A DNA stretch of 64,000 bases, from the NCBI GenBank assembly GCA_907165275.2, contig CAJRBF020000013.1, forward strand, positions 124,001-188,000. The letters run 5' to 3'. Made by a program: the position numbers and the translations under genes. Source of the DNA: Zygaena filipendulae. Lineage: Eukaryota > Arthropoda > Insecta > Lepidoptera > Zygaenidae. The notes beneath the pieces are model-generated. The model did not search any database, was not told the origin of the DNA, and worked only from the letters and a program-made list of their open reading frames with translations. Shown here piece by piece: positions 40,086-51,200 of the stretch (position 1 is the stretch's first letter; every line of letters starts with the position of its first letter).

Positions 40086-40912
40086 AAAGCTCGGTTGACG
40101 TCAATTTTTGAAAAATATTTCTTACCTGCAAGTTGGTACGTGAAGTCTTGCAGTCGCGGAATAGGATACCTGTCCGGCTTGGTTACTGCATTGAGCCTTC
40201 TGTAGTCCCCACACGGTCGAATATCGCCGTTTTTCTTAGGTACGACGTGAAGAGGGCTCGCCCACGGACTTTTCGATGGACGACAGATACCTAATTCTAA
40301 CATAAGTGCAAATTCATCCTTAACCTTCCTATATTTATCAGGTGCTAGTGGCCTTGGCTTAGCGAACACTGGCGGTCCCTTCGTTTCTATGTGATGGTAT
40401 ACGCCATGGTTCGGTACTTCCTTATATGATATGGGCTTAGTGATATTTGGAAAACAACTAAGTAAATCATATATAGGGTGATTTATATCCACTGTTTTTA
40501 AGGTGGGTTGCACAAAATTAGACACTATAGCTATGACATTAAGATTAGTTTTACTATCTACGACCTTACGTTTACTAAAATCTATAATTAAACCGTGAGC
40601 ATTTAAAAAGTCAGCACCGATTATCGGTTGTCGCACATCTGCTACAATAAAGTTCCATTGGTACGGTCTTCTTAACTTAAGGTCTAACACTAACGTTTTC
40701 TGTCCATAAGTTTTGATTTCAATTCCATTCGCGGCGTAAAGTTTGTAATCCGCTAACTTACAATTAAAACCACACACGCGTTTTGCACTGATGGGTAACA
40801 CCGAAACGTTAGCCCCACTATCTATTAGGAAATTTAATCTACTGTTCCTATCTCGCACAGAGAGTCTGTTGGCGGCTAGTTCCACGGCACAGACATCCAC
40901 CTTTGGCTGCAC
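40080..40912 (-). pseudogene. pol: Element B pol, 5' part (protease and start of reverse transcriptase)
   Basis: Aspartic protease (LNFLIDSGANVSVLP, then IIGADFLNAHGLIID) followed by the first reverse transcriptase blocks (SPWASPLHVVPKKNGDIRPC, GDYRRLNAVTKPDRYPIPR, KKYFSKIDVNRAFH). The frame is open up to the Maverick boundary. It is in the -1 frame relative to gag and has no ATG near its start, so it depends on frameshifting at 40921-40927. The rest of pol is at 20907-23229. Confidence 0.9.
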
Positions 40913-40917
40913 CGGAA

Positions 40918-41679
40918 CTAGTTTTTTTCGTCAATACCATCCTTCCAGGCACAGGGCTGGATACATTTCTTGGCTTTGTTTTTAAATCTAAAATGATAAA
41001 AACATAGCCAGTCTGCCGGTCTGGAGCTGCTGCGACGTCTTCGTGACTGTGAACTGCTGCGTGGACGTTCACGATCGCGTGGTCTCGCTCTTTCTATTTG
41101 AGCTAAGCGCCTGTTGATGCTTGCAATCTCAGCCTCTAAGTTTGTGTTTTGACTGCCGAGCTGGGATACTGCTGCAATCTCTGGAGTATATGCTGTCTCC
41201 AGCGCCTTATCGGCCATCTTCGCCAGCTTATCAAGGTCTTTAACCTCACTTACGGTTAGGATTGCGCGGACTGAGCTCGGTACGTGACCAATCCACAGAA
41301 GAGAAAGCGTCTCATCTTTGAAACTATTGTTTGCGAGCTCCCTCATTCTTCTCAGAAGTTGGGACGGTTTCTGGTCACCTAACTCCAACTCCTTGAGTAA
41401 TCTGTGGAGTTGCCGTGCCTCCGATTCCTCAAACACGCTGATCAATCTTTGTTTAAGAGCGTCATATTTTTTTACTTCGGGTGGTGAAAGTATAATATCA
41501 CTCACCTGTGTAATATGTGCCTTATTTAACTTCGACTCGTCACTTAGTTTTTGAGTGGCCACGACAGCTTCGAATTGCGCAAACCACAGTCTTGAGGCAT
41601 CTGTCCAGAATTCTGGAACTTTAGATGTTACTGTGATTTGAGCGAGTGCTTCTTCTTGTCTTGGTGCGGGCGTCGACAT
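40918..41679 (-). CDS. gag: Gag of CsRn1-like element B
   Basis: About 253 residues from MSTPAPRQEE (an upstream in-frame ATG at 41718 is possible). The capsid part includes VPEFWTDASRLWFAQFEAVV, LRRMRELANN and LSLLWIGHVP, the usual CsRn1/Kabuki Gag pattern. A basic Arg/Ser region (RERPRSSSQSRRRRSSS) precedes an unusual zinc knuckle of CHCC type (CFYHFRFKNKAKKCIQPC), which is the hallmark of the CsRn1 group, replacing the ordinary CCHC. It stops at 40918 directly after a slippery sequence that leads into pol. Intact. Confidence 0.85.
   Translation of the reverse strand: MSTPAPRQEEALAQITVTSKVPEFWTDASRLWFAQFEAVVATQKLSDESKLNKAHITQVSDIILSPPEVKKYDALKQRLISVFEESEARQLHRLLKELELGDQKPSQLLRRMRELANNSFKDETLSLLWIGHVPSSVRAILTVSEVKDLDKLAKMADKALETAYTPEIAAVSQLGSQNTNLEAEIASINRRLAQIERARPRDRERPRSSSQSRRRRSSSRPADWLCFYHFRFKNKAKKCIQPCAWKDGIDEKN
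40921..40927 (-). promoter_or_regulatory. -1 frameshift slippery site between gag and pol of element B
   Basis: The minus strand reads GAAAAAAAC followed by the gag stop TAG. The heptamer A-AAA-AAC in the gag frame is a classical X-XXY-YYZ slippery site, and the pol frame is exactly -1 from gag here. Confidence 0.75.
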
Positions 41680-41736
41680 TTTAGTTATAACTTTCACAAA
41701 ATCTTCAAAAATAAGCACAAACAGAACTTGCGTTAA

Positions 41737-41748
41737 CTGGAGTCACCA
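41737..41748 (-). promoter_or_regulatory. Primer-binding site of element B (tRNA-Trp-like)
   Basis: The minus strand reads TGGTGACTCCAG one base after the LTR end CCCAACA. TGGTGAC(C/T)CC fits the tRNA-Trp primer known for CsRn1 elements, with one mismatch. Confidence 0.6.
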
Positions 41749-41749
41749 A

Positions 41750-41966
41750 TGTTGGGATAGATCGAAGGTTATAGTTGTGCTGTCACTGGTTGAGGAGAGA
41801 AAGTAAGTAGTTCGTAATCTGACTGTATATGTTTATTCTATAAAAATATATCTAGCCTACAACTAGAGTACCGTCGCGTCCCGGTGGCCAGAATGCACTC
41901 GTGCACCGGGCGGCGTACACTGCACACGATCACGCCAGTTATGTGACACGTCATGTGACACCCACA
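41750..41966 (-). repeat. 5' LTR of element B (217 bp, complete)
   Basis: Element strand begins TGTGGGTGTCACATGACG and ends ATCCCAACA. Its outer 129 bases are repeated at 19942-20070. Confidence 0.88.
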
Positions 41967-42355
41967 TAAGGTTATATGATATTTTTTCATTCACCGGTGG
42001 GTTTAGCTTCTACAGGCTTTCAAAAATGTAAAAAAAAAATAGTAAAATGGAAATACTCGAGCGCGTCAGATATTGTAGTTTAGATACTCCAAGGTGTCTC
42101 TGATATCGAAAATATATTCATCTGCCGATTTGCGTGGTGGGGGTGGCCATCCGGAAGGGGAGAAAATGAAAAAAAAAAAAATTTACTCGAGCGCGTCAGA
42201 TATTCAAAGGGGATGTTAAGTGAGCCCTAAAAATGCTCCCCTTTGAAAATCTGCCGATTTGGAGGTGACGCAAGGTAGTAGCGAATTTTTGAAAATGCAA
42301 AAAAAAATCTCAATTTTGAAATACTCAAGCGTGTCAGATTATTTTACAGAAGGTC
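41967..42355. repeat. Non-coding region with three spaced CTCGAGCGCGTCAGAT motifs
   Basis: ACTCGAGCGCGTCAGAT occurs near 42056 and 42185, and a variant (ACTCAAGCGTGTCAGAT) near 42323. TCTGCCGATTTG also occurs twice. Between the second and third copies CAAAGGGG and CCCCTTTG form a hairpin with a ~35-nt loop. No coding sequence. Confidence 0.6.
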
Positions 42356-43381
42356 GGGTCGGACCCGAAGGACTCCGGAGAGAGCTGGGCGACGGTCGCC
42401 TACAAGGGTGGAAAGAGGAAGACGTCCCAGGGGGCTCCGGCTCAACCTACGAGGAGGCCCCAAACCAAAACGAAACCGGCGAAACAAGCGCAAAGGGCGC
42501 GCAACTCGGACAAGACTCCGACCCGGCCGCGACCGGGGGAGGCCAGAAGGGCTTCCAAACCTGCACCGAAGCCCAAGCTGAAGGCCCCTCGGTCCGCGGC
42601 CGTGGTCATATCCTTGACGAAGGATGCTGAGGATAGAGGCGTCACATACGCGGCAGTGGTCCGCGAGGCGAAGACGAAAGTGGACTTGGCGGACGCGGGC
42701 ATCGAGTCCGTGAAGTTCCGTAGGGCGGCGACGGGGGCTGCTATCCTGCAGATACCCGGCGCCTCCAGCGGACCGAAGGCCGATGTGTTGGCCGAGAAGT
42801 TAAAGGCGGCCATCTCTGACGAGGGAGTCAGAATCTACACTCCGGTGAAGTGCATCGACGTTAGGGTCACGGAGTTGGACGACTCGGTCACTTCATCGGA
42901 GCTGCAGGAAGCCCTCGCCCAGAAGGGGCAGTGCCCGGCGGAACACATCCGCGTTGGCGCGCTGAGGCTCGACCGCAGGGGCATGAACGCCGCATGGGCG
43001 CAGGTGCCGATTACCGCCGCCAAGATGCTGGTGGGCGGTAAATTTAAGATCGGCTTCATCGAGGGCAAGATAACCCCTGCGAAGCCCAGGCAGACCCGGT
43101 GCTTCAGGTGCCTGAGATTGGGGCACGTTGCAGCGAAGTGCCCCGATGAGGACCGGAGCCAGCTGTGCTACAGATGCAGTCAGCCGGGGCACCGGGCATC
43201 ATCCTGCAGCGCCAAACCCCACTGCGTGCTTTGCGCGGACGCCGGGAAGAAGGCGGACCACCGACTGGGAGGGAAAAACTGTTCGGCCCCCAGTCAGGTG
43301 AAGAAGAAGAAGCCCGTGGCGAACACGGAAGCCGCCCAGCCGACGGGCGCGATGGAGACTGGAGAAATCGCAGGGGACTAA
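42356..43381 (+). CDS. R1-clade ORF1 (Gag-like), 5'-truncated
   Basis: The frame is open from the truncation point and ends at 43381. A basic Pro/Lys-rich linker is followed by a globular domain (VTYAAVVREAKTKVDL through VRVTELDDSVTSSELQEAL) and three Cys/His knuckles (CFRCLRLGHVAAKC, CYRCSQPGHRASSC, CVLCADAGKKADHRLGGKNC). This is the standard R1-clade ORF1 C-terminus, which binds element RNA. It ends TAATG, overlapping the ORF2 start. No promoter or N-terminus remains. Confidence 0.85.
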   Translation, partial: GSDPKDSGESWATVAYKGGKRKTSQGAPAQPTRRPQTKTKPAKQAQRARNSDKTPTRPRPGEARRASKPAPKPKLKAPRSAAVVISLTKDAEDRGVTYAAVVREAKTKVDLADAGIESVKFRRAATGAAILQIPGASSGPKADVLAEKLKAAISDEGVRIYTPVKCIDVRVTELDDSVTSSELQEALAQKGQCPAEHIRVGALRLDRRGMNAAWAQVPITAAKMLVGGKFKIGFIEGKITPAKPRQTRCFRCLRLGHVAAKCPDEDRSQLCYRCSQPGHRASSCSAKPHCVLCADAGKKADHRLGGKNCSAPSQVKKKKPVANTEAAQPTGAMETGEIAGD

Positions 43382-46163
43382 TGGCCCTGCGGTTTCTTCA
43401 GACGAATATCAACCACTGCGCCAGGGCTCAGGATCTCCTTCTCCAGAGCCTGGCGCAGTGGAAGATACACATCGCCGTGGTCGCCGAGCCATATTTGGTC
43501 CCGGATCGGGGTAACTGGCAGGGCTCTCGCGACGGATCCGTCGCGATTGTTGTCAACAATATCGACAGCAACAACGCGATTGCTTCGTCCCTGGTCGGAG
43601 TGGGCTGCGCGGCCTGCAAAGTCGGAGAGGTTGTCGTCGTGGGTGCTTACTTCTCGCCGAATAGGACTGTGGCGGAGTTCGAGTCCTATCTGGCGGGAGT
43701 AAGCAACATGGTCGAATGGGCGAGGCCTCAGAAGGTGATAGTGGCCGGAGACCTCAACGCTAAGTCTACGGTGTGGGGGTCTTCGGTCACCGATCGGTAT
43801 GGAGAGGTGCTCATGGAGTGGACCGCAGCCCACAACCTGGTCCCGCTCAACCGAGGGACGGAGCAGACCTGCGTGAGGCAGCAGGGCGGATCGGTCGTGG
43901 ACGTGGCCTTTGCCAGCCCCGTCTTGGCGCGACGGATCCCGGGCTGGGAAGTCCTGACGGAGGTGGAGACCTTATCAGATCACCGGTATATCCGGTATCA
44001 CGTTCTCCCTTCGTCAGCGACACCGGTCAGCCCACCACCAGCAGAGACAGGACCCAGATGGTCGCTGAAGAGCCTGAACAAGGAAGAGGCTGAAGTGGCG
44101 TCTGTGGTCAGGGCTTGGTGCCCCGCACCCGAGGAGCCCACAATCGAGGGGGAGGTGGTCTGGTTTGCCGAGTCCGCGGCGCACATCTCCGATTGCGCCA
44201 TGAAGCGGACGCAGAGGCCGCCCCCGAGAGACCAGGTGTACTGGTGGAATGCGGAGCTCGCGCAACTCAGGCGCGACTGCGTGACCGCCAGAAACCAGTA
44301 CACCAGGTACCGGAGAAGAAGAAGGAGGAATGACCCGGAGGAAGAGCGCCGCCTCTACGACGTGTACCGGGACGCGAGGACAGCCCTGCGCCGAGCGATA
44401 GCCGAGGCTAAGGAGCGGGCGTGGTCCGAGCTCATCGACACGCTCGAGTCGGACCCCTGGGGGCGGCCCTACAAACTCGTCATGAGTAAGCTCCGCCCCT
44501 GGGCCCCGCCGCTAACATCCGGAATGGAGCCGGCGCTACTGAGATCGGTGGTGTCGTCTCTGTTCCCGGCGGGGAACGCCCCCTTGGCCGAGACGGCCGA
44601 GCCGGCGCCTCAGGACTCCGTCCCTGAGGTGTCCGCCGGGGAGTTGGAGGCCGCAGTGTGCAGGCTCGCAGGCAAGAGGACCGCCCCCGGCCCGGATGGG
44701 GTGCACGGCCGGATCTGGGTCCTCGCCCTGCGGAACGAGTTGGGAGAGCGATTTCGCCGCCTCCTGACGAAGTGCTTGGAGGACGGGCGGTTCCCCGGGA
44801 GGTGGAAGCTGGGGAAGCTCGTCCTGCTGCGGAAGCCCGGCAGACCGGCGGACGCCCCGTCGGCGTACCGGCCGATTGTTCTGCTGAACGAGGACGGCAA
44901 GCTCTTCGAGCGCGTTATAGCCGGCCGCGTTCAGGGGCATCTGTCCACGGAGGGGCCGGACCTGGCCGACGCCCAGTATGGTTTCCGGAGGGGTCGCTCG
45001 ACCATAGACGCGATCGGGAGGCTCCGGGACATACATATGCGAGGAGGAGGTGTCACAGGGCAGGGTAGTTATCGCGGTGTCTTTAGATATCGCTAACGCC
45101 TTTAACACCCTGCCCTGGGAGGCAATCCTGGAGGGGATGCGGCAACACAACCTGCCGCCCTACCTCATAAAGGTAGTGAAGGACTACCTCGAGGGTCGGG
45201 AAATCATCTTCCCGACCCGAGAAGGATGGGGCCGTCACGCTGTGTCCCGGGGCGTGCCGCAAGGATCTGTGTTGGGCCCCTTGTTGTGGTCCTTAGGCTA
45301 CGACTGGGTCCTGCGGGGGTCGTTCGTCAACGGCGTTGCGGTGTTGTGCTACGCCGACGACACCCTCGTAGTGGCGAGAGGTCGCGAACACAGGGAAGCG
45401 AAATTGAGGGCGACGGCCGGGGTCGCCCAGGTAGTGGCGCGGATAAGGCGTCTGGGCCTCGAAGTGGCCCTCCACAAGTCGGAGGCGATCGCCTTTCATG
45501 GCGCGCGCAGGGCTCCGCCGGCCGGGGACGCCCTCGTGGTGAGCGGGTGTCCAATTAAGATCGGGTCCACCCTGAAGTACCTGGGCCTGGTATTGGACTC
45601 CCGCTGGACGTTCAAGCCGCACTTCGCGGCACTGGCCCCCAAGCTGGCCGCCACGGCTTCGGCTTTGAGCCGGATAATGCCGAACATCGGTGGGCCAGGC
45701 GGGGGGTGTCGCCGCCTATTCGCGGGCGTCATCCGGTCGATGGCGTTGTATGGTTGCCCGATTTGGGCATACGGGATGTCCTCCCAGAACGAGGCGGTGC
45801 TGAGGCGGTCGCAACGGGCTATAGCCACTAGGGTTGCGCGGGCCTACCGCACGGTGTCTTACGATGCCGTGTGCGCTATAGCCGGAACCGCACCATGGCA
45901 GCTCGAGGCGACCGCCCTGGCAGACATCCACTGGCACCGGGTGAGAGCCTGACTGAGAGAGACACGACTTTAGCCTCCCCGCAGTAGTGGGGAGCATCCT
46001 GGATAGTGACGCCAAGTGGAGGGCGTTCAGCGCCTTCTGCGAGGCAATCTTGATGAAAAAGGAGGAAGCGGAGCGCCTGCGGGAGATCGCCCCAGATGCG
46101 CTGCCGCAGAGGAGGCGTAGGCCTGGTGGGCGGCGGCGGAATTTCCTCCGCTTCCCCCAGTAG
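43381..46163 (+). pseudogene. R1-clade ORF2 (endonuclease + reverse transcriptase), broken
   Basis: Starts at the ATG overlapping the ORF1 stop. Endonuclease motifs are intact (LRFLQTNINHCARAQDLLLQ, VAEPY, VIVAGDLNAKSTVWGS, ETLSDHRYI). Reverse transcriptase motifs follow (KRTAPGPDGVHG, AYRPIVLLNEDGKLFERVI, YGFRRGRSTIDAI). A 4-bp duplication (ACATACAT at 45031-45038, absent in copy 2) shifts the frame. The catalytic YADDTLVVA block and thumb continue in the new frame to 45952. About 380-440 bp are then missing relative to copy 2, taking out the CCHC finger; the last ~64 codons (45971-46163) remain. Not functional. Confidence 0.85.
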
Positions 46164-46466
46164 CACCAACCTCCAGGACTAAGACGATGGGCGTGCGCGC
46201 ACTTGTGCGCGCCCAAGGAGAGCCGCGCGTCCAAGGACGCCACGCGGCGACCATTTGGCGGGGTTAAAGGACTAAGCCTTAGGCGATGCCTTGCCCCGCC
46301 ATCATGGAGTGGAGTGGGCCCTGGGGTTTTAGTGGGTAGGGGCCATTCTGGCCGAGTCCCACACTCCCCGCGCCACCTGTATATATAGCCCAGGCGCGGG
46401 GGTGCGTAAATGCATTTCCCCAGGTAAAAAAAAAAAAAAAAAAAAAAAGGATAGGATAGGATAGGA

Positions 46467-47024
46467 CCCGTGGACCTGCCCGGTTCTGTCCGGGTGGGCG
46501 GAGAGACAACTCCGACACGGCGCGTCCCCAGGTGGCGGATAGGGGAAAGCCCGCGATATCTAGTCAATGCCTCCGGGCATTGGCTAGGTATGGTGGGTAG
46601 GAGCTTTGCTCCCGCGGACCAAACATACATATCGTAATCCCGCCTCGCGGCGGGACCGAGGGCCCATTCTTATGGGCTGCGAGGAAGAAAACCTCTATAA
46701 AAAATTACCCCGGATTCCCCTGCTTGTGGCGGTCGGTGGGGGGTTCGCCGGGGCTAGAGGCCCGGATGCCAGGCCGTCACGGGGGGCATACCCCGATACC
46801 CTAATAGCAAACAATGGAAAGTCGCAATTGTGAAAAAAATCCCCACGTGGGTACCAGCCCCGAAAGGGCTGGCCAGTCCCACCCCGGACAAATTCCGGGC
46901 CGCCCCTCGTATGTGGGGGGGGGCAGCAATGCGCAGTAGGGAGGGAGTAGTTTTAAGTGGGGGTGAGGGGGGGCCGCCTCCGGATCAAAGGCCCCTCGAA
47001 ACACAAACGACCGCGGCAAGCCAC
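46467..47024 (+). other. 5' untranslated leader of the family X element
   Basis: GC-rich leader with several short inverted repeats (for example CTGCCCGGTTCTGTCCGGG near 46477 and GCCTCCGGGCATTGGC near 46567). R1-clade promoters are internal, so transcription should start here; no specific box was recognised. Confidence 0.5.
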
Positions 47025-48257
47025 ATGGATTTGAGCGTGGAGAGGTGCGAAGGTGCGTCCGACTCGCCTGAGGAGGATGAGGAGGATAAGCAGGCCTGGG
47101 AGCTGGTGCTGGCGGCTCTCGATGCAGCCGGGAAGCGGCGTCCGCGCCTCATGAAATCGTGGGAGGTGATGAACTGGGAGGGTTGGCCCCGCGATCTGTC
47201 TTCCATGTCGGAGGGGGAGATAGAGGCGAAGGTCGCGAGGCACTGTGAGAAGTACACCAGGAGGACGATTGAGGACGCGGAGAGGTACAGGCTGGACCCA
47301 TCCCTAAAGTCCAGCTTACCGGGCAGGGTCCGCAAAGCGATGAAGCTACCCGAGGAGGAGATCCGGGAGCTCTTCAGGAGCGACCTGCAAGCCAGGACTC
47401 TCTTCTTCCTGGAGATGAGGCGGAGGCACCTGGCGGCGGCTAAGGAGCGGGAGCGTGCGAAGGAGCGGGCACCCTCACCGATCCTGTCAGCTGGAAGGGC
47501 GCGGGCGGTGCCGGACGCCGAAGGCGGAACACCGTCCCGCGACAGCAGTGCTACGAGGAAGAGACTGCGAGGGGAGGATCCTATGGACCTGGATGCCTCG
47601 CTAGAGCATGCTCCCCTCGCAGTCAAAGCCCGGATGGAGCGTGGAGGTGTGAGGGGTCGCGGCCCGTCCCCCTCCAGCCGATCTTCCAGTAGGGGTCGAT
47701 CCGCTGGCGGGGGGGGGGGGAGGTGGTCCTTCGCTTTGGAAGAGAGGACGCGCCTCGGCGCAGCGTGGAGGACCGCGTCGCCAGAGCGGGCGCGGGCTCG
47801 AGCTCTGGGGTGGCCGGGGTCTCGGCAAATGTCGAGACAGCCGGCGACCTCCGAGATGGGATATAAGGAGGTCCTGACCGAGGCCCGGACAAAAATAAAC
47901 TTGTCCGACCTCGGAGTCAGTGACATTAGGCTCCGGCGTGGCGCCACTGGGGCGCGCATCTTGGAGCTACCAGGCGTGACAAGCGGCGAGAAGGCTGATG
48001 CCCTCGCCGCTGCGATCCGCAGCGTCTTCCCCGCGGAAGATCTACGGGTCGACAGGCCGGTTAAATGTGCTGAATTGCGCATTTCCGGCCTGGACGACTC
48101 GGTCACCCGAGGGGAGGTCGCTGCGAAGGTCGCTCAGGAAGGGAGTTGTCCGGTGGGGTCTATCTCGGTTGGAGAAATCCGCCTAGGCCCCTCCGGCACT
48201 GGCAGCATCGAGGCCTGGCCTGGATCGAGGCCAGCATCGGGATCGTGGAGAAAGTGA
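47025..48257 (+). pseudogene. Family X ORF1, 3'-truncated
   Basis: Acidic/helical N-terminus (SPEEDEEDKQAWELVLAAL), a helical domain (MSEGEIEAKVARHCEKYTRR), a Ser/Arg-rich linker, then the same globular domain as in family Y (RTKINLSDLGVSDIRLRRGA, RISGLDDSVTRGEVAAKV). Homology stops at about 48205, just before the zinc knuckles should begin, where family Y sequence starts in another frame. The start is taken at MDLSVERCEG; the frame is open further upstream to 46830. Confidence 0.65.
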
Positions 48258-51200
48258 TGAAGACCTCCGCGAACCTGAAGGGCACGTACGTGAGTGCCCT
48301 GAAGAATGCCGTGGCGTGCTTGCGCGAGGACTTCTTTGAATTGGCCAAGCGCACCGTCACGGAAGAGACGAGGATACTCCAGGAGGACAACGCGCGCCTC
48401 CGACGACTCCTGGAGTCTCTCCAAAAAGAGATGGCGGAGCTGCGGTCCCTGATGCAGGACAGGCGACCACAGGAGACCCCCCAGACGCCTACCGACCTGG
48501 AAGAGCTGGAGAGTAGGCTAATGGGGCGGTTAGTTGACCGTCTCAATGCGCGCATAGAGGGACTGGAGCCTCGACTCAACCCCGAGCCGAAACTCCGGCC
48601 CCCGTTGGCGGCGGACCGAAGGGAGAAAAGTAGGAGAGAGCTGCCCTCGAGGCCAACCCAGAAAGAAGACTTCCTCAAGAAGAACGCACCCCCCTCGGAA
48701 GGGATGGAGGGGACAGCGGTAAAAAAGGGGAAACCTAAAAGTAAGAAGAAGAACGAGGATCAAAGTGTGGCCAGGGCATCACAGCCGGAGCCCACTCAGG
48801 TTCCGTCGACGTCCCGCGCCCTTGCGGCGACCCAGTCCGACCAGAAAGACTCCGGAGAGAGCTGGGCGACGGTCGTCTACAAAGGCGGAAAGAGGAAAAC
48901 GACCCAGGGGGCTCCGGCTCAACCTACGAGGAGGCCCCAAACCAAAAACAAGCCGGCGAAGCAAGCGCAAAGGGCGCGCAACACGGATAAGACTCCGACC
49001 CGGCCGCGACCGGGGGAGGCCAGAAGGGCTTCCAAACCTGCACCGAAGCCCAAGCTGAAGGCCCCTCGGTCCGCGGCCGTGGTCATATCCTTGACGAAGG
49101 ACGCCGAGGAGAGAGGCGTCACTTACGCGGCAGTGGTCCGCGAGGCGAAGACGAAAGTGGACTTGGCGGACGCGGGCATCGAGTCCGTGAAGTTCCGTAG
49201 GGCGGCGACGGGGGCTGCTATCCTGCAGATACCCGGCGCCTCCAGCGGACCGAAGGCCGAAGTGCTGGCCGAGAGGCTGAAGGCGGCCATCTCTGACGAG
49301 GGAGTCCGAATCTACACTCCGGTGAAGTGCATCGACGTTAGGGTCACAGAGTTGGACGACTCGGTCACTTCATCGGAGCTGCAGGAAGCCCTCGCCCAGA
49401 AGGGGCAGTGCCCAGCGGAGCACATCCGCGTTGGCGCGCTGAGGCCCGACCGCAGGGGCATGAACGCCGCATGGGCGCAGGTGCCGATTACCGCCGCCAA
49501 GATGCTGGTGGGCGGTAAATTCAAGATCGGCTTCATCGAGGGAAAGATAACCCCCGCGAAGCCCAGGCAGACCCGGTGCTTCAGGTGCCTGAGAGTGGGG
49601 CACGTTGCAGCGAAGTGCCCCGATGAGGACCGGAGCCAGCTGTGCTACAGATGCAGCCAGCCAGGGCACCGGGCATCATCCTGCAGCGCCAAACCCCACT
49701 GCGTGCTTTGCGCGGACGCCGAGAAGAAGGCGGACCACCGACTGGGAGGGAAAAACTGTTCGGCCCCCAGTCAGGTGAAGAAGAAGAAGTCAGTGGCGAA
49801 CACGGATGCCGCCCAGCCGACGGGCGCGATGGAGTTGGGAGAGCCATTTCGACGCCTCCTGACGAAGTGCCTGGAGGACGGGCGGTTCCCCGGGCGGTGA
49901 AAGCTGGGGAAGCTCGTCCTGTTGCGGAAGCCCGGCAGACCGGCGGATGCCCCGTCGGCGTACCGGCCGATCGTCCTACTCAACGAGGACGGCAAGCTCT
50001 TCGAGCGCGTTATAGCCGGCCGCGTTCAGGGGCATCTGTCCACGGAGGGGCCGGACCTGGCCGATGCCCAATATGGTTTCCGGAGGGGTCGCTCGACCAT
50101 AGACGCGATCGGGAGGCTCCGGGACATATGCGAGGAGGAGGTGTCACAGGGCAGGGTAGTTATCGCGGTGTCTCTAGACATCGCTAACGCCTTTAACACC
50201 CTGCCCTGGGAGGCGATCCTGGAGGGGATGCGGCAACACAACCTGCCGCCCTACCTCATAAGGGTAGTGAAGGATTACCTCGAGGGCCGGGAGATCATCT
50301 TCCCGACCCGAGAAGGATGGGGCCATGCTGTGTCCCGGGGCGTGCCGCAAGGGTCTGTGTTGGGCCCCTTGTTGTGGTCCATAGGCTACGACTGGGTCCT
50401 GCGGGGGTCGTTCGTCAATGGCGTCGAGGTGCTGTGCTACGCCGACGACACCCTCGTAGTGGCGAGAGGTCGCGACCACAGAGAGGCGAAACTGAAGGCG
50501 ACGGCTGGGGTCGCTCAGGTTGTGGCGCGAATAAGGCGTCTGGGCCTCGAAGTGGCCCTCCATAAATCGGAGGCGATCGCCTTCCATGGCGCGCGCAGGG
50601 CTCCGCCGGCTGGGGACGCCCTCGTGGTGAGCGGGTGTCCAATTGAGATCGGGTCCACCCTGAAGTACCTGGGCCTGGTGTTGGACTCCCGCTGGACGTT
50701 CAAGCCGCACTTCGCGGCACTGGCCCCCAAGCTGGCCGCCACGGCTTCGGCTCTGAGCCGGATAATGCCGAACATCGGTGGGCCAGGCGGGGGGTGTCGC
50801 CGCCTATTCGCGGGCGTCATCCGGTCCATGGCGTTGTATGGATACCCGATCTGGGCATACGGGATGTCCTCCCAGAACGAGGCGGTGCTGAGGCGGTCGC
50901 AACGGGCTATAGCCACAAGGGTTGCGCGGGCCTACCGCACGGTGTCTTACGATGCCGTGTGCGCTATAGCCGGAACCGCACCATGGCAGCTCGAGGCGAC
51001 CGCCCTGGCAGACATTCACTGGCACCGGGTGAGCGCGAGGCAGAGAGGGGAGGAGCCCTCCCCGGTGACAGTGAATGAGTGGAGAGAGCGCGGCCGGAGA
51101 TGGGTCGCTCAAGAGTGGGCCCGTGGGCTAGCGGCCACAAGAGTCGGGGCGTGGACCGTGTCAGCACTGCTGCCGGTCCTACCGGAATGAACGGGGAGGC

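Larger units (their letters stand above)
19942..41966 (-). mobile_element. CsRn1/Kabuki-like Ty3/gypsy retrotransposon, element B, split by a Maverick
   Basis: On the minus strand: 5' LTR (41966-41750), tRNA-Trp-like primer site, gag, -1 frameshift site, pol (40912 to 40080, then 23229 to 20907), small membrane-protein ORF, purine tract and a truncated 3' LTR (20070-19942). Pol is split in the reverse transcriptase by the 16.85-kb element at 23230-40079. The unusual CHCC Gag finger and the primer site place it in the CsRn1 group. Confidence 0.85.
42356..46448 (+). mobile_element. R1-clade LINE, family Y, copy 1 (5'-truncated)
   Basis: Starts inside ORF1 (homologous to ~48835 of the next unit) and ends with a poly(A) run at 46448 followed by GGATAGGATAGGATAGGA. 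It keeps the C-terminal half of ORF1, the endonuclease and most of the reverse transcriptase. A deletion near 45950 removed the C-terminal zinc finger. Confidence 0.85.

Noticed and set aside
42259..42630. 123-codon plus-strand frame at the start of LINE copy 1
   Set aside because: It overlaps the ORF1 frame that is homologous to copy 2 and is in another frame.
46449..46467. Telomeric repeat (TTAGG) or 28S rDNA target of the R1-clade elements
   Set aside because: The motif is GGATA, not TTAGG, and no rDNA sequence is present on either side.
46985..48106. 373-codon minus-strand frame
   Set aside because: Antisense shadow of the GC-rich family X ORF1; serine/arginine/proline-biased composition with no domain.
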